From the NCBI GenBank assembly GCA_016930595.1, contig JAFGGJ010000088.1:23132-87131 (forward strand): a stretch of DNA of 64,000 bases. The letters are read 5' to 3'. A program made the translations under genes and the position numbers. Below are positions 16,462 to 24,645 of this stretch, one piece after another. The notes beneath the pieces were generated by a model. The model did not search any database, had not been told where the DNA came from, and worked only from the letters and a program-made list of their open reading frames with translations. Position 1 is the stretch's first letter. The number at the start of each line of letters is the position of its first letter. Source of the stretch: Planctomycetota bacterium. Its GTDB lineage: Bacteria; Planctomycetota; SZUA-567; JAFGGJ01.

Positions 16462-17511
16462 CTACTCTTCCGTTATGAAGAATTCTCCCGGTTTCTTGTC
16501 TGCCGGTCCGGGCGTTTCCGGCTTTGTGGTTTCGGGTTCCGCCGTGCTGTGACTGCTTTCAAGCGCGGCGTCGAGGTGTCTTTCCACCTTGGCGGCGTTT
16601 ACGAGCCGCAGGGTAAAGGCATCTGCCTCGGTGCGCACCATTTCATCCAGGTAGTCGGAGCGCACGAGATCTTTCACCTTTTCGAATTCGGGGCGGCTGC
16701 CCTCTATCTTCTGGGTCACTTTTATTACATGGTAGCCCCACATCGACTGTATGGGCCCGGCGATGCTGCCCTGTTCGAGTTCATAGGCCACCTGCAGGAT
16801 GCCGGGGCCCCACGGAAAAGTCTCCGGCGCGCTGAAGCCCAGGTCGCCGCCCTGGGCCGCAGATTCCTTGTCCTCGCTCGTCTCCCGCGCCAGCCGAGCG
16901 AAGTCCTCGCCTGCAACGGCTTTTCCGTAGATCGATTCCGCCTTCTTCTGCGCGGCGCCCCAGTTTTCCTGCCCCCGTTCGGTCATGGCTTTTACCAGTA
17001 TGTGGCTGATCCGCACTCTGGGCGGCTGGCGGTACTGCTCCTGGTTCTTGGCCCAGTAGATCTGCAGTTTCGCCTCGGGCACTTCACCCGTTCCGATTAT
17101 CTGCTGACGCAGGAAGAGCCTGAGAGCAAGAACCTCGTCGGCATATTCCTGCTCGGTCATGCCCAGTTGCCTGCGGGCCATTTCCGCCAGCGTGGTCCGC
17201 CCCTTGAAAGTGCGCTCTATGTTCCGTCTTTCCTCATCGAGCGCCAGCTCCAGGTCTTCTTTGGCCGCCTTGAAATTCGCTTTCTCCATGGCGTCCTTCA
17301 GCACTTCCCTGTAGACAAGTCTTTCAAGGACCTCCGGGCCGTACATCCTCAGCAGCATGTTGTTAAGCTGGCCCAGGGTGATCGGCCGGTCGTTGACGCT
17401 GGCCACCACTGTTTCACCGGGGCCTTCGCTGCATGCGGCTCCGCCGGTTCCGAGCACTATGAACAGGACCAGCCCCGCCGCACCTGTTCGCATACCCATG
17501 TTCGTAGACAT
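16462..17511 (-). CDS. Secreted/periplasmic peptidyl-prolyl isomerase (PpiC/SurA type)
   Basis: The 349-residue protein has an N-terminal signal (GAAGLVLFIVLGTGGAAC, possibly a lipobox), then a SurA_N-like helical region (VASVNDRPITLGQLNNMLLR). A parvulin domain follows at about residues 180-275: PRVRISHILVKAMTERG, GGDLGFSAPETFPWGPG, and SMWGYHVIKVTQKI. It would act on folding of exported proteins. The C-terminal tail is Glu/Pro/Thr-rich and probably disordered. AAGGA lies 7 nt before the ATG and a good promoter lies 24 nt upstream, so it heads the long minus-strand operon down to the IspH-UbiA gene. Confidence 0.88.
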   Translation of the reverse strand: MSTNMGMRTGAAGLVLFIVLGTGGAACSEGPGETVVASVNDRPITLGQLNNMLLRMYGPEVLERLVYREVLKDAMEKANFKAAKEDLELALDEERRNIERTFKGRTTLAEMARRQLGMTEQEYADEVLALRLFLRQQIIGTGEVPEAKLQIYWAKNQEQYRQPPRVRISHILVKAMTERGQENWGAAQKKAESIYGKAVAGEDFARLARETSEDKESAAQGGDLGFSAPETFPWGPGILQVAYELEQGSIAGPIQSMWGYHVIKVTQKIEGSRPEFEKVKDLVRSDYLDEMVRTEADAFTLRLVNAAKVERHLDAALESSHSTAEPETTKPETPGPADKKPGEFFITEE

Positions 17512-17534
17512 GACACATCCTTTCTCGACCGCGG

Positions 17535-17563
17535 ATTATACTCCGCCTTGCCGCCCACGCCAA
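17535..17563 (-). promoter_or_regulatory. Promoter of the ppiC-aminotransferase-scpB operon
   Basis: Minus-strand TTGGCG, a 17-nt spacer and a perfect TATAAT lie just upstream of the PpiC-type gene. Confidence 0.6.
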
Positions 17564-17679
17564 CTAATATGGATGCACGGCTCCCGCCGCCTCGGGTGCC
17601 TCTCTCGTCAGCGATCAACGCCAGGAGGACTTTTTCCAGGATATTCTGCTGTCCGGGGGCTCCACGGACGACAATTGAA

Positions 17680-17707
17680 TTGACAGGGTTTCTCGAGTTG
17701 CTAAACT
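17680..17707 (+). promoter_or_regulatory. Promoter of the Roadblock gene pair
   Basis: Plus-strand TTGACA, a 16-nt spacer and TAAACT lie 43 nt before the ATG of the TPR-Roadblock gene. Confidence 0.5.
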
Positions 17708-17750
17708 CTTATGGCTGGTGTTGTTACTGAAAAAGGGGCATTGAGAGCAC

Positions 17751-18872
17751 ATGGGTATTATCTCCAGCCTGGTACGAGGTTGGGAAAAGCGCCGCCTGGA
17801 GAAGATCGAAAAGAACTCTCCACGTCCTCCGGCGGAAGTCTTTATCCGCCTCTACGAGATTTATCACTCTGAAGGCGAAGTCAACGCGGCCAGCCGTGTC
17901 GCCAAGCGCGGCATGCGGCTCTATCCCCATAATCCCGATATCGGCAAGGCCTCCAGGGATATGGACAGGATGGTCCGTGAGATCGAGAAGGAGCGCCTCC
18001 GCCAGAAGATCGAATCCTACCCTAACCCCATACTCTATGCCAGGCTCGCCGAGCTTTACAAGACCGACGGCGAAATCGGCGCTTCGGTCAAGGTCTGTGA
18101 AGCCGGTATAAGGGCCTTCCCCGACTACGGCGGCACCTACCTGCTTCTCGGCCAGATATGTTTCGACCAGGAAGATTTTGACGGGGCTCTCAGTTACCTG
18201 GAAAAGGCCGCTGAACTCGATCGCTACAACTACATGGCGCTCAGGCTCCTTGCCGACACCTACATGAAGCAGGGACGTTACATGGACGCCGTCCAGAACC
18301 TTGACGCCATCCTCTACTTCGCCCCCGGTGACGAACAGGTGCTCGATGCGCTCAAGGCCGCCAAGACCGCCGCCGGCATCCAGGAAGAAGTTCCGCCCGA
18401 AGCCGCTCCCGCCGAGGCCGTACCCGCGCCGGCGCCGACTACCAAGGTCAAGCCCCGCGAGCCCGCCAAAGGCGCCAGTACCGTCGCACGCCAGATGAAG
18501 ATGAAGGCCGCCGCCAAGAAGCAGGTGGCCTACACGGACGCCATCGAAATCCTGAAGACCATCGAGGGTGTGCACGGTGCGCTGCTGGTTGACGCTTTCG
18601 GCCTTGTCATTGCCAGCTACCTGTCGCAGGACGTGGACGAGGAACTCGCCGGCGCCATGATCACCAACATCTACAGGTCCACTGCCAGGAGTGCCCAGCA
18701 GATGGGCCTGGGCAGTTTTGAAGACGGTGTCATCGAAGGTGAAAGCGGCAACATCCACCTGATTGCCATTCAGGACATGATCCTCGCCGTTTTCGCCGCC
18801 GCGACCATCAAGATGGGCCTGCTCGAAAAGGCCATCCGTGACTTTGCCAACGCTGTTCTGGAGGTAGGCTGA
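17751..18872 (+). CDS. TPR-repeat protein with C-terminal Roadblock/LC7 domain
   Basis: The 373-residue soluble protein has tetratricopeptide-like helices over residues 25-205 (VFIRLYEIYHSEGEVNAASR, LYARLAELYKTDGEIGAS, YNYMALRLLADTYMKQGRYMDA). An Ala/Pro/Glu linker (about 210-250) follows, then a Roadblock/LC7 domain (about 260-373: ILKTIEGVHGALLVDAFGLVIAS). Roadblock proteins such as MglB regulate small Ras-like GTPases or act as dimeric platforms. It overlaps the next Roadblock gene in TGATG, so the two are made together and likely form a heteromer. No MglA-type GTPase is in the window. Third positions are strongly C-biased. Confidence 0.85.
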   Translation: MGIISSLVRGWEKRRLEKIEKNSPRPPAEVFIRLYEIYHSEGEVNAASRVAKRGMRLYPHNPDIGKASRDMDRMVREIEKERLRQKIESYPNPILYARLAELYKTDGEIGASVKVCEAGIRAFPDYGGTYLLLGQICFDQEDFDGALSYLEKAAELDRYNYMALRLLADTYMKQGRYMDAVQNLDAILYFAPGDEQVLDALKAAKTAAGIQEEVPPEAAPAEAVPAPAPTTKVKPREPAKGASTVARQMKMKAAAKKQVAYTDAIEILKTIEGVHGALLVDAFGLVIASYLSQDVDEELAGAMITNIYRSTARSAQQMGLGSFEDGVIEGESGNIHLIAIQDMILAVFAAATIKMGLLEKAIRDFANAVLEVG

Positions 18873-19231
18873 TGGCCCACGGTATGGGTGATATTCTCGA
18901 CCGCCTGAACCGCATCGAAGGCGTCAAGGGCTCGATGGTCGTCGGGCGCGACGGCATCGTTGTCGCCAGCGATTTCGCCGATTTCATCAATGAAGATGCC
19001 GTGGCGGCGGTTTCCAGCGCCATTCTCTCCAGCCTCGACGGCGCCCTCAAGCGCCTCGAAATGGGCGGCTTCAAACGCTTCGTCATCACCGGCTCTGACG
19101 CCAAGATCGTGCTGATGAAGGGCCGCAATACCCTCGTGCTGGTCCTTCTTCGCAAGGATATCAACCTCGGCTTCGTGGGCGTCGAAATACGCGAAGCCGT
19201 AGCCGAGATCGACGAGCGCACACACCTCTGA
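18872..19231 (+). CDS. Roadblock/LC7 domain protein (MglB-like)
   Basis: The 119-residue protein is a single Roadblock domain: ILDRLNRIEGVKGSMVVGRDGIVVASDFAD, then VITGSDAKIVLMKGRNTLVLVLLRKDINLGFV. Its ATG overlaps the stop of the TPR-Roadblock gene (TGATG). The second domain of the upstream partner and this protein are similar in layout, so a Roadblock heterodimer bearing one TPR arm is plausible (inference). A cytosolic role in polarity, motility or small-GTPase control is the family precedent; none is proven here. Confidence 0.85.
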   Translation: MAHGMGDILDRLNRIEGVKGSMVVGRDGIVVASDFADFINEDAVAAVSSAILSSLDGALKRLEMGGFKRFVITGSDAKIVLMKGRNTLVLVLLRKDINLGFVGVEIREAVAEIDERTHL

Positions 19232-19278
19232 ACCGCGCCGTTCGCCGCGTTTCCCGCGCGCATCCCGTCCCGTCGACG

Positions 19279-21330
19279 TCAATCGTAGCCTGTTATCATG
19301 TCCACTTCCCCGCAGGGCGCGTATTCCTTGCCCCAGCCTTCCAGTTTCGTATCGGACTTGGTTCCCTTGATGATATCGTTCAGAATCATTCGCGCCCGGG
19401 CGACGTCTTCAACGTTGTTGGTGAACCAGAAGCCGCGCGAATCCGACTTTCCCCTGTACTCCCTGTCCGTGGCCGGCCCCATTCGGACCATCTGCGACAG
19501 CAATTTTTCGGTGGCCTGCCGGTTTTTCTTCCGCGCCATTGCCAGGTATTCATAGTCGTTTACTGAATCCCGCCACAGCTTGAGACGCCGGCTTGCCAGC
19601 ACTCCCTTGAATCCCAGACCCTTACCGTTGTAGAGCACAAAGTGATCCGTTGTGCCTTCCGGATCGCCTGTCCCGGGACTCGTCTTGTAAAACACCCGGC
19701 CTTCTATTCCCATGGCGGCGTGTTTCCACGCCAGTCCCGAAAATGCGCCCGAATGGACGGCCAGGCTGTTTGTGTCGTACCCCGATGTCCCGTACTGGTC
19801 GAACATGACTTCGTCCGTGTTGTACTGCGATATCAGGTGCTGCGCACCCTCGGAATGCGTGACTCCCACAACCCATCTGTCCGTTACCGGCTTCAACCAC
19901 AGGGCCGCGTTTCCCGTATTGAATTGTTTTGCTTTCCAGCATCTTGTGCCCTTGCCGGCTGGAGTCAGCATCCTGTCGCACTCCCAGTGGCCGATGTCCA
20001 GCCTTGTCAGGACGGTTATTTTCTTCTTCGACGCATTCCGGAACGCCCATTTTGCAACCGACTGCAGGTAGTGCAGTCCCCTGTAATCGGCGGCATCCGT
20101 GGGTTCGTCCAGCTTCCAGGGAGTGCGGTTTCTATCCCTGTTGGGTTTCTGGTTGAAATAGATCTCGAACCCGGTCTGCGTCCAGCCTTTATCCGCAAAG
20201 TGATCCACGTACTGTTCCGCCACCGCGCGCCACGTTTCTTCGTATTCCCGCAGCCGCGGGTCCCGCCCGGGGCCTTCCGGTATGCTGCTTTTGAACGGAG
20301 TGAAGTCGAACTGCCCCTCCGGCGAACTTCGCATCCCCACGGGATAATTGATATTGAACGCAAGCGTGAAGATCGCCGGCGGCTGTCCGTACTTACCCGT
20401 CTTGCCGTCAAGCAGCGCCCCGAACCGCTTGTCGAACCCTTCGAACGAAACCACCTTCGCGTCCGCTCCCTGCCCCGTTACCGGGTATGCATAGCGGGGG
20501 GAACCTCTCTGCGAATGGTACGGCAGGATGTTCAGGAACGCCCGGTTGTCCAACGTCAGCTTGTATACCGCCTGTTCGATTGCTATCGCTTCATCGGATG
20601 TCGTGAAATCCTCTCCGCCGCCGTCGGACATCCTGCTGTCCATGTCGAACAATCCCAGCGGGCTGCTGTACGAAAGCAGGTCAAGCCGGTACGTGGGCGT
20701 GTCGGGCAGGACGAAGTCCATGACTTCTATGGAAAGACCCAGGCGCGCCGCCTCCCGCCCTTCCCGCAGGACCGTCAGCACCCCTCGCTTTTCCCCGGGA
20801 GCAGCGTCCTTCGGTATCCATACCTCCACCAGCGCCGCTCCCACCCTGTTCCCGGCGCGCGGCAATCCCTTTATGTCGATCGGAATGTCGAACGACCTGA
20901 TTCCGCAGACGCTCCCGTCAAGCGGGACCACGACGTCGGGTACCAGGTCTTTCGACTTGGTCTTGGACCATGCTACCACGCTGAAGGTCACCCTCTCGAC
21001 GGGAATGCCTTCCAGCTTCTCGACGCGGAACGTGTAGTCCTTGCCGGCCGTGGGGATTAGTATCTGCGCGGCTACTTCCTGGTTTTTCGCCCCGCGCAGC
21101 TTTATCGTTGCGCTGCCGGCGTCCCAGCAGGCGTTTCCACGCGCCAGCCTGGACGTGTCGCCGTCGGCCAGTTCATAGCACTTGCCGTCCGTACGGATCC
21201 CGTAGGCGGCGCTTGCGGCGTACACGCCGTTCGATGCAAATTTCATGGCTTCTCCTTCCACTGCGCCGGCATTGCATCCGCACGACCATCCCGTCCAGAC
21301 CAGCCCTGCGGCAATAAGCAGCTTTCTCAT
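19279..21330 (-). CDS. Secreted DUF4091 / GH123-like protein
   Basis: The 683-residue protein has a lipoprotein or signal start (MRKLLIAAGLVWTGWSCGCNAG). A beta-rich N-terminal region (to about residue 210) precedes a TIM-barrel-like middle and ends with the DUF4091 signature RRLKLWRDSVNDYEYLAMARKK. DUF4091 proteins are related to GH123 beta-N-acetylgalactosaminidases; whether this copy is a hydrolase is not clear. Candidate acidic residues lie in TGFEIYFNQKP. AAGGAGG precedes the ATG. It is divergently placed from the URO-D-like gene at 21414, across a short shared promoter region. Confidence 0.75.
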   Translation of the reverse strand: MRKLLIAAGLVWTGWSCGCNAGAVEGEAMKFASNGVYAASAAYGIRTDGKCYELADGDTSRLARGNACWDAGSATIKLRGAKNQEVAAQILIPTAGKDYTFRVEKLEGIPVERVTFSVVAWSKTKSKDLVPDVVVPLDGSVCGIRSFDIPIDIKGLPRAGNRVGAALVEVWIPKDAAPGEKRGVLTVLREGREAARLGLSIEVMDFVLPDTPTYRLDLLSYSSPLGLFDMDSRMSDGGGEDFTTSDEAIAIEQAVYKLTLDNRAFLNILPYHSQRGSPRYAYPVTGQGADAKVVSFEGFDKRFGALLDGKTGKYGQPPAIFTLAFNINYPVGMRSSPEGQFDFTPFKSSIPEGPGRDPRLREYEETWRAVAEQYVDHFADKGWTQTGFEIYFNQKPNRDRNRTPWKLDEPTDAADYRGLHYLQSVAKWAFRNASKKKITVLTRLDIGHWECDRMLTPAGKGTRCWKAKQFNTGNAALWLKPVTDRWVVGVTHSEGAQHLISQYNTDEVMFDQYGTSGYDTNSLAVHSGAFSGLAWKHAAMGIEGRVFYKTSPGTGDPEGTTDHFVLYNGKGLGFKGVLASRRLKLWRDSVNDYEYLAMARKKNRQATEKLLSQMVRMGPATDREYRGKSDSRGFWFTNNVEDVARARMILNDIIKGTKSDTKLEGWGKEYAPCGEVDMITGYD

Positions 21331-21354
21331 CTTGTCCCTCCTTGCATTTCAAAT

Positions 21355-21383
21355 AGTATACGGGATTGGGTGTGTTTTGTCGG
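21355..21383 (-). promoter_or_regulatory. Putative promoter of the DUF4091 gene
   Basis: Minus-strand CCGACA, a 17-nt spacer and TATACT lie 25 nt before the ATG. Confidence 0.4.
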
Positions 21384-21413
21384 TACCGCAATTCCAGGAA
21401 TGGAGTATTCCTC

Positions 21414-22427
21414 ATGACCGGATTAGAAAGAGTCCTTGCCGTGTTCGCCGGCGAAAAGCCCGACCGCGTGCCCTTTATCCCTATCGTCCACGCGGGTCTC
21501 GCGCCGATGCTGGGTGTTCCCCTGCACGATTTCTTCACCAGTGCCGAAGTCATGGCCGACACGGTCGTCAGGGGATGCAGGCATTTCGGCTATGACGGCG
21601 TACAGCTTTCTCTCGGAGTCACGGCGGAAGCAGAAGCTTTCGGCGCCGCCGTTTCCCGGCCGCACGACGCTTCTCCAGTCCTCACGGAATACCTGCTTGC
21701 CGAAAGAATCGACGTCTCCCCTCTGCGCGGCATCGACGTCCCCGTCGCCGGCAGCTTTCCCATGTTCCGCGAGGCGGTAGAACGGACCGTCGAATGCGTC
21801 GGCGCCGAAGTCTTCGTCGTCGTCACCCTTCGCGGCCCCATGCTGATGGCCGCCCAGCTTCGAGGCGTCCAGTCGCTCCTCATGGATATCCTGGACCGCC
21901 CCGCCGAAATCGACTCGCTGCTCGATTTCACCGCGGGCGTCGCCGTCAGTACAGGCAAGGCTTTTCTTGATTCAGGTGCGCACGCGGTCGTCATGGGCGA
22001 AGCCACGTGTTCTTCCAGTTTCATATCCCCGCAGACCTACAGATCGCTCGTGCTGAAACATCATCGCCGGGTCGTCTCCGAGCTCTTCGGCGCCGGATGG
22101 AAGGCCGTAAATCTGCATATCTGCGGCAACCTGCGGCCGATCCTGGAAGACGTCCTGTCGACCGGTATCAACTTCCTTGACGTTGACTATCAGCTTTCGG
22201 CGGCCGATGCCCTCGCCGCTAACGCCGGCAGGGCCGTCCTGCGCGGAAACCTGGACCCGTCCGCCGTCTTCGCCTTCGGCGACGAGAATTCCATCCGCTC
22301 AACCGTCGCGCGCCTGAAAGAAGAAACCATGAACCGAGGCCACTGGATCTTTTCCTCCGGCTGCGACGTTTCGCCGGGTTCTCCTGCCGCCAACATGGAA
22401 CTCGTCACGCGCCTTCTCGGCGAATGA
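21414..22427 (+). CDS. URO-D superfamily protein, probable corrinoid/cobamide methyltransferase type
   Basis: The 337-residue product begins TGLERVLAVFAGEKPDRVPF, the usual start of uroporphyrinogen-decarboxylase-superfamily members. It has a zinc site like that of MtaA/MtbA methyltransferases: His and Cys in LHICGNLRPILEDV and a second Cys in SSGCDVSPGSPAANM. The heme-pathway HemE catalytic Asp/Arg pattern is not evident, so a methylcobamide methyltransferase-type role is the better guess; the substrate is unknown. Start chosen at the ATG after GGAG (8 nt), 16 codons downstream of the ORF track start. A strong terminator follows 13 nt after the stop. Confidence 0.8.
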   Translation: MTGLERVLAVFAGEKPDRVPFIPIVHAGLAPMLGVPLHDFFTSAEVMADTVVRGCRHFGYDGVQLSLGVTAEAEAFGAAVSRPHDASPVLTEYLLAERIDVSPLRGIDVPVAGSFPMFREAVERTVECVGAEVFVVVTLRGPMLMAAQLRGVQSLLMDILDRPAEIDSLLDFTAGVAVSTGKAFLDSGAHAVVMGEATCSSSFISPQTYRSLVLKHHRRVVSELFGAGWKAVNLHICGNLRPILEDVLSTGINFLDVDYQLSAADALAANAGRAVLRGNLDPSAVFAFGDENSIRSTVARLKEETMNRGHWIFSSGCDVSPGSPAANMELVTRLLGE

Positions 22428-22440
22428 CGCCGTTAAAAAG

Positions 22441-22470
22441 AAAAAGGACCGGCATCCACCGGTCCTTTTT
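22441..22470. terminator. Bidirectional terminator between convergent genes
   Basis: A 12-bp perfect stem (aaaaaggaccgg / ccggtccttttt) with a 6-nt loop has A- and T-runs suited to both strands. It separates the URO-D-like gene from the histone-fold gene. Confidence 0.9.
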
Positions 22471-22493
22471 CTGGCTCGTTGGCCGAAACCCGC

Positions 22494-22709
22494 CTACAGG
22501 TCAGCCGCCCTTACCGTGCTGCGCTTATTGGCCTTGGTGCGTGCCACGGCTTTCTTGATCGCATCTACGACGACCTGGTTGACGGCGTCCGGTACATCGC
22601 CGGATGTCTTGCATCCCAGCGAGTTGATCAGCTTCTTGATCCGGCTGGTCAACACCAGAGGTTCGTCTGCCTTCTTGGCGGGCTTCTTGGCCTTTTTCTT
22701 TTTTGCCAC
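22494..22709 (-). CDS. Bacterial histone-fold protein with lysine-rich N-terminal tail
   Basis: The 71-residue product has a basic tail (MAKKKKAKKPAKKA) and then a single histone fold: helix 1 VLTSRIKKLINSLG, loop 1 with TSGDVPDAV, long helix 2 AVNQVVVDAIKKAVARTKANK, loop 2 KRSTV and a truncated helix 3 RAADL. The R-x-T-V-x-x-x-D pattern at loop 2 is the classic histone RT/D signature, as in bacterial histones such as Bdellovibrio Bd0055. It should dimerise and bind DNA. It starts at GTG, 6 nt after AGGAG. It is the second gene behind the lysine-rich peptide gene and ends at a terminator. No HMG or HU domain is present; HU is encoded separately at 59.3 kb. Confidence 0.8.
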   Translation of the reverse strand: MAKKKKAKKPAKKADEPLVLTSRIKKLINSLGCKTSGDVPDAVNQVVVDAIKKAVARTKANKRSTVRAADL

Positions 22710-22793
22710 GATGTTCTCCTATCCCTTGGCCGACGCACACAAACTGAAAATTCTTCCCTGCGCCCTTCTCTTACACCGAGCCGTTACCGCGTC

Positions 22794-22898
22794 CTACTTT
22801 TTCTTCTTCGCGGCCTTTTTCTTCGCCGGCTTCTTCGCGGCCTTTTTCTTCGCCGGCTTCTTCGCTGCCTTCTTCTTTGCCACTTTCTTCTTTGCCAT
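22794..22898 (-). CDS. 34-residue lysine-rich, histone-H1-tail-like peptide
   Basis: This gene is too short for the ORF track. It reads [18 protein letters not shown] and onward in the same pattern to a TAG stop: 34 residues made only of Lys, Ala, Pro and one Val after the Met. The KPAKKKAAK unit is repeated, as in the C-terminal tails of histone H1 and chlamydial Hc1-type proteins. AAGGAG lies 7 nt before the ATG, and a strong TTGACA/TATTAT promoter sits 60 nt upstream. It is followed after 84 nt by the histone-fold gene in the same direction, so the two are probably one transcript. A free polycationic peptide could neutralise DNA or RNA backbone charge (inference). Confidence 0.75.
   Translation of the reverse strand: MAKKKVAKKKAAKKPAKKKAAKKPAKKKAAKKKK
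22807..22860. repeat. Two exact 27-bp tandem repeats inside the H1-like gene
   Basis: The 27-bp unit starting ttcgcggcctttttcttcgc is present twice without mismatch and encodes nine residues per copy in frame. A degraded third copy follows. Copy-number changes would keep the frame. Confidence 0.9.
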
Positions 22899-22934
22899 CA
22901 GACATCTCCTTCCTTCATACCCTGCTCAGTAGGG

Positions 22935-22962
22935 TTGAACTCGTTTGGCTGCGAAATATAAT
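22935..22962 (+). promoter_or_regulatory. Promoter of yjbQ, overlapping the histone-locus promoter
   Basis: Plus-strand TTGAAC, a 16-nt spacer and a perfect TATAAT. Its -10 box overlaps, in opposite orientation, the -10 box of the minus-strand promoter. Confidence 0.6.
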
Positions 22963-22985
22963 AGTCGGGGAAGGTCATGTGTCAA
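22958..22985 (-). promoter_or_regulatory. Promoter of the H1-like / histone-fold operon
   Basis: Minus-strand perfect TTGACA, a 16-nt spacer and TATTAT lie 60 nt before the ATG of the H1-like gene. The same hexamers and spacing recur before the HU gene at 59.66 kb. Confidence 0.7.
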
Positions 22986-23044
22986 GAGGGTTTGCAGAAA
23001 AAATTCGTTTTTTTTTAGGGTTTCGCGAAAGGAGGGTGCACGTT

Positions 23045-23458
23045 GTGAGGTCGAATACGGAGTATCTTGAATTCAACACCCCCGAGCATAGACAATACAT
23101 AAATATTACGGAACAGGTAGTTACCTTCCTGGAAGAATCAGGCGTGCGGGAAGGCCTGCTCCTCGTCAGCGCCATGCACATCACCGCCGGGGTCTTCATC
23201 AATGACGACGAACCGGGCATCCTGGGCGATATCGATGAATTGCTGGAGACGCTCGCACCCTTCAGAAAAGACTACAGGCACCACGGAACCGGCGAAACCA
23301 ACGGTGACAGCCACCTCAAAAATATACTGGTGGGGCATCAGGTCGTCGTGCCCGTCACCGGCGGCCGCCTCGACCTCGGCCCCTGGCAGCAGGTGTTCTA
23401 CGCGGAGTTCGACGGCAGGCGCAGGAAGCGCCTGCTACTTAAGGTCATCGGCGACTGA
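23045..23458 (+). CDS. yjbQ: YjbQ / UPF0047 family protein
   Basis: The 137-residue product matches the YjbQ (UPF0047) family: [36 protein letters not shown], then [48 protein letters not shown]. The conserved His/Asn/Asp cluster and the LGxWQxxxxxEFDGxR ending are intact. Some members have weak thiamine-phosphate-synthase activity; the physiological role is unsettled. The ORF track begins 56 codons earlier, inside the shared promoter; GTG at 23045, about 9 nt after AAAGGAGG, gives the usual family length. Confidence 0.88.
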   Translation: MRSNTEYLEFNTPEHRQYINITEQVVTFLEESGVREGLLLVSAMHITAGVFINDDEPGILGDIDELLETLAPFRKDYRHHGTGETNGDSHLKNILVGHQVVVPVTGGRLDLGPWQQVFYAEFDGRRRKRLLLKVIGD

Positions 23459-23584
23459 CCGCAGGCGTTATCCCTTGAGGGTATGGCGTCCCCCGTCTGC
23501 CCGCGGCGCCGCGACTTGTTGTGGACGCCCGGGCGGTTTCTGGTATTGTAGCCGCCCTGCCGAGACCTGTTCAGGAGGTGCCGC

Positions 23585-24634
23585 ATGGCCATGACCCCCA
23601 GGGAACGAGTCCTTGCCGTGCTGAAGGGCGAGCCCGTTGACAAGGTGCCCTTTACCATCTACGAGTGCATGATCCCGCAATGTGCCATCGAACGCGAACT
23701 TCGCAACCGCGGCCTCTGCATCGTCCACCGCCGGACGCCCGTCTACAAGTCCGAAACCCCCCACTGCGCGCATGAACAGCATCATTACTCCGAAGACGGC
23801 CGCCGCCTTGTGCGCAACGTGTACACCACCCCGGCGGGCGAACTGGCCACCATCGTCGAACCGGCCGGTTTTACTTCGTGGACGCGCGAACATATTTTCA
23901 AAAGCCCCGACGACTATGGCCCGCTCATCGCTCTCGTCGAAGACACCGTCTATACGCCCTGCTTCGAAGACTACCTCAGGGATGAAGCCTGGATGGGCGA
24001 CGACGCCATCCTCAGGGGCGGCATCGGCGCTATACCTCTGCATCATATCATGGTCCACATGATGGGTGTCGAGACCTTTGCCGTTGAATGGGCCGAAAGG
24101 CGGGACAGCGTGCTCGCCCTTGAAGCCGCCATGCGCCGCGCCGTGCGTCCCGTCTACGACATCATGCGCGATTCCCCGGTCACGCACGCCAACTACAGCG
24201 GCAACTTCATCCCCGAAATGATGGGCCTTGAGCGCTTCCTGGAATTCGTCCTTCCTCTCCTCGACGAAGCCGCGGACGTCCTCCACGAAAAAGGCAAGCT
24301 TCTCGGTTCCCACATGGACGGCAACAACAGGCTCTGGGCATCCCACCTGGGCGCTTCGCGCATGGATTACATCGAAGCCTTCACCCCGGCGCCCGACACC
24401 GACATGTCGATGGAAGACGCTTTCCGGGCCTGGCCCGGCAAGGCCATGTGGATCAACTTCCCGTCTTCTCTTTTCCTCGCCGATGATGAAAAGATCCGCA
24501 GCACGGCGAGGGAGATCATCAAAGCCGCCGGCGACAACGGCAGGCTCATCATCGGCATTACCGAAGATATGCCTCCGGACCGCTGGCAGGCGGGCCTCAC
24601 CGCCATCATGGACGGCATTGACGACATGGCCTGA
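23585..24634 (+). CDS. URO-D superfamily protein
   Basis: The 349-residue protein starts MTPRERVLAVLKGEPVDKVPF, the family N-terminus. In place of the His-x-Cys zinc pair it has GSHMDGNNRL, and where other members have the later Cys it has GITEDMPPDRW, so it probably lacks the MtaA-type zinc site. It may bind a different cofactor or substrate. GGAGG precedes the ATG. The downstream GH2 gene starts 11 nt after the stop, making a two-gene operon; a functional link with glycoside breakdown is possible but unproven. Confidence 0.78.
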   Translation: MAMTPRERVLAVLKGEPVDKVPFTIYECMIPQCAIERELRNRGLCIVHRRTPVYKSETPHCAHEQHHYSEDGRRLVRNVYTTPAGELATIVEPAGFTSWTREHIFKSPDDYGPLIALVEDTVYTPCFEDYLRDEAWMGDDAILRGGIGAIPLHHIMVHMMGVETFAVEWAERRDSVLALEAAMRRAVRPVYDIMRDSPVTHANYSGNFIPEMMGLERFLEFVLPLLDEAADVLHEKGKLLGSHMDGNNRLWASHLGASRMDYIEAFTPAPDTDMSMEDAFRAWPGKAMWINFPSSLFLADDEKIRSTAREIIKAAGDNGRLIIGITEDMPPDRWQAGLTAIMDGIDDMA

Positions 24635-24645
24635 GAGGATTATGA

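Noticed and set aside
15838-17730. 630-residue plus-strand ORF opposite ppiC and the aminotransferase
   Set aside because: Antisense shadow of two motif-rich minus-strand genes; no ribosome site or domain.
22516-22932. 138-residue Phe-rich plus-strand ORF over the histone locus
   Set aside because: It is the antisense shadow of the Lys-rich minus-strand genes (AAG read as TTC), and lacks a ribosome site.
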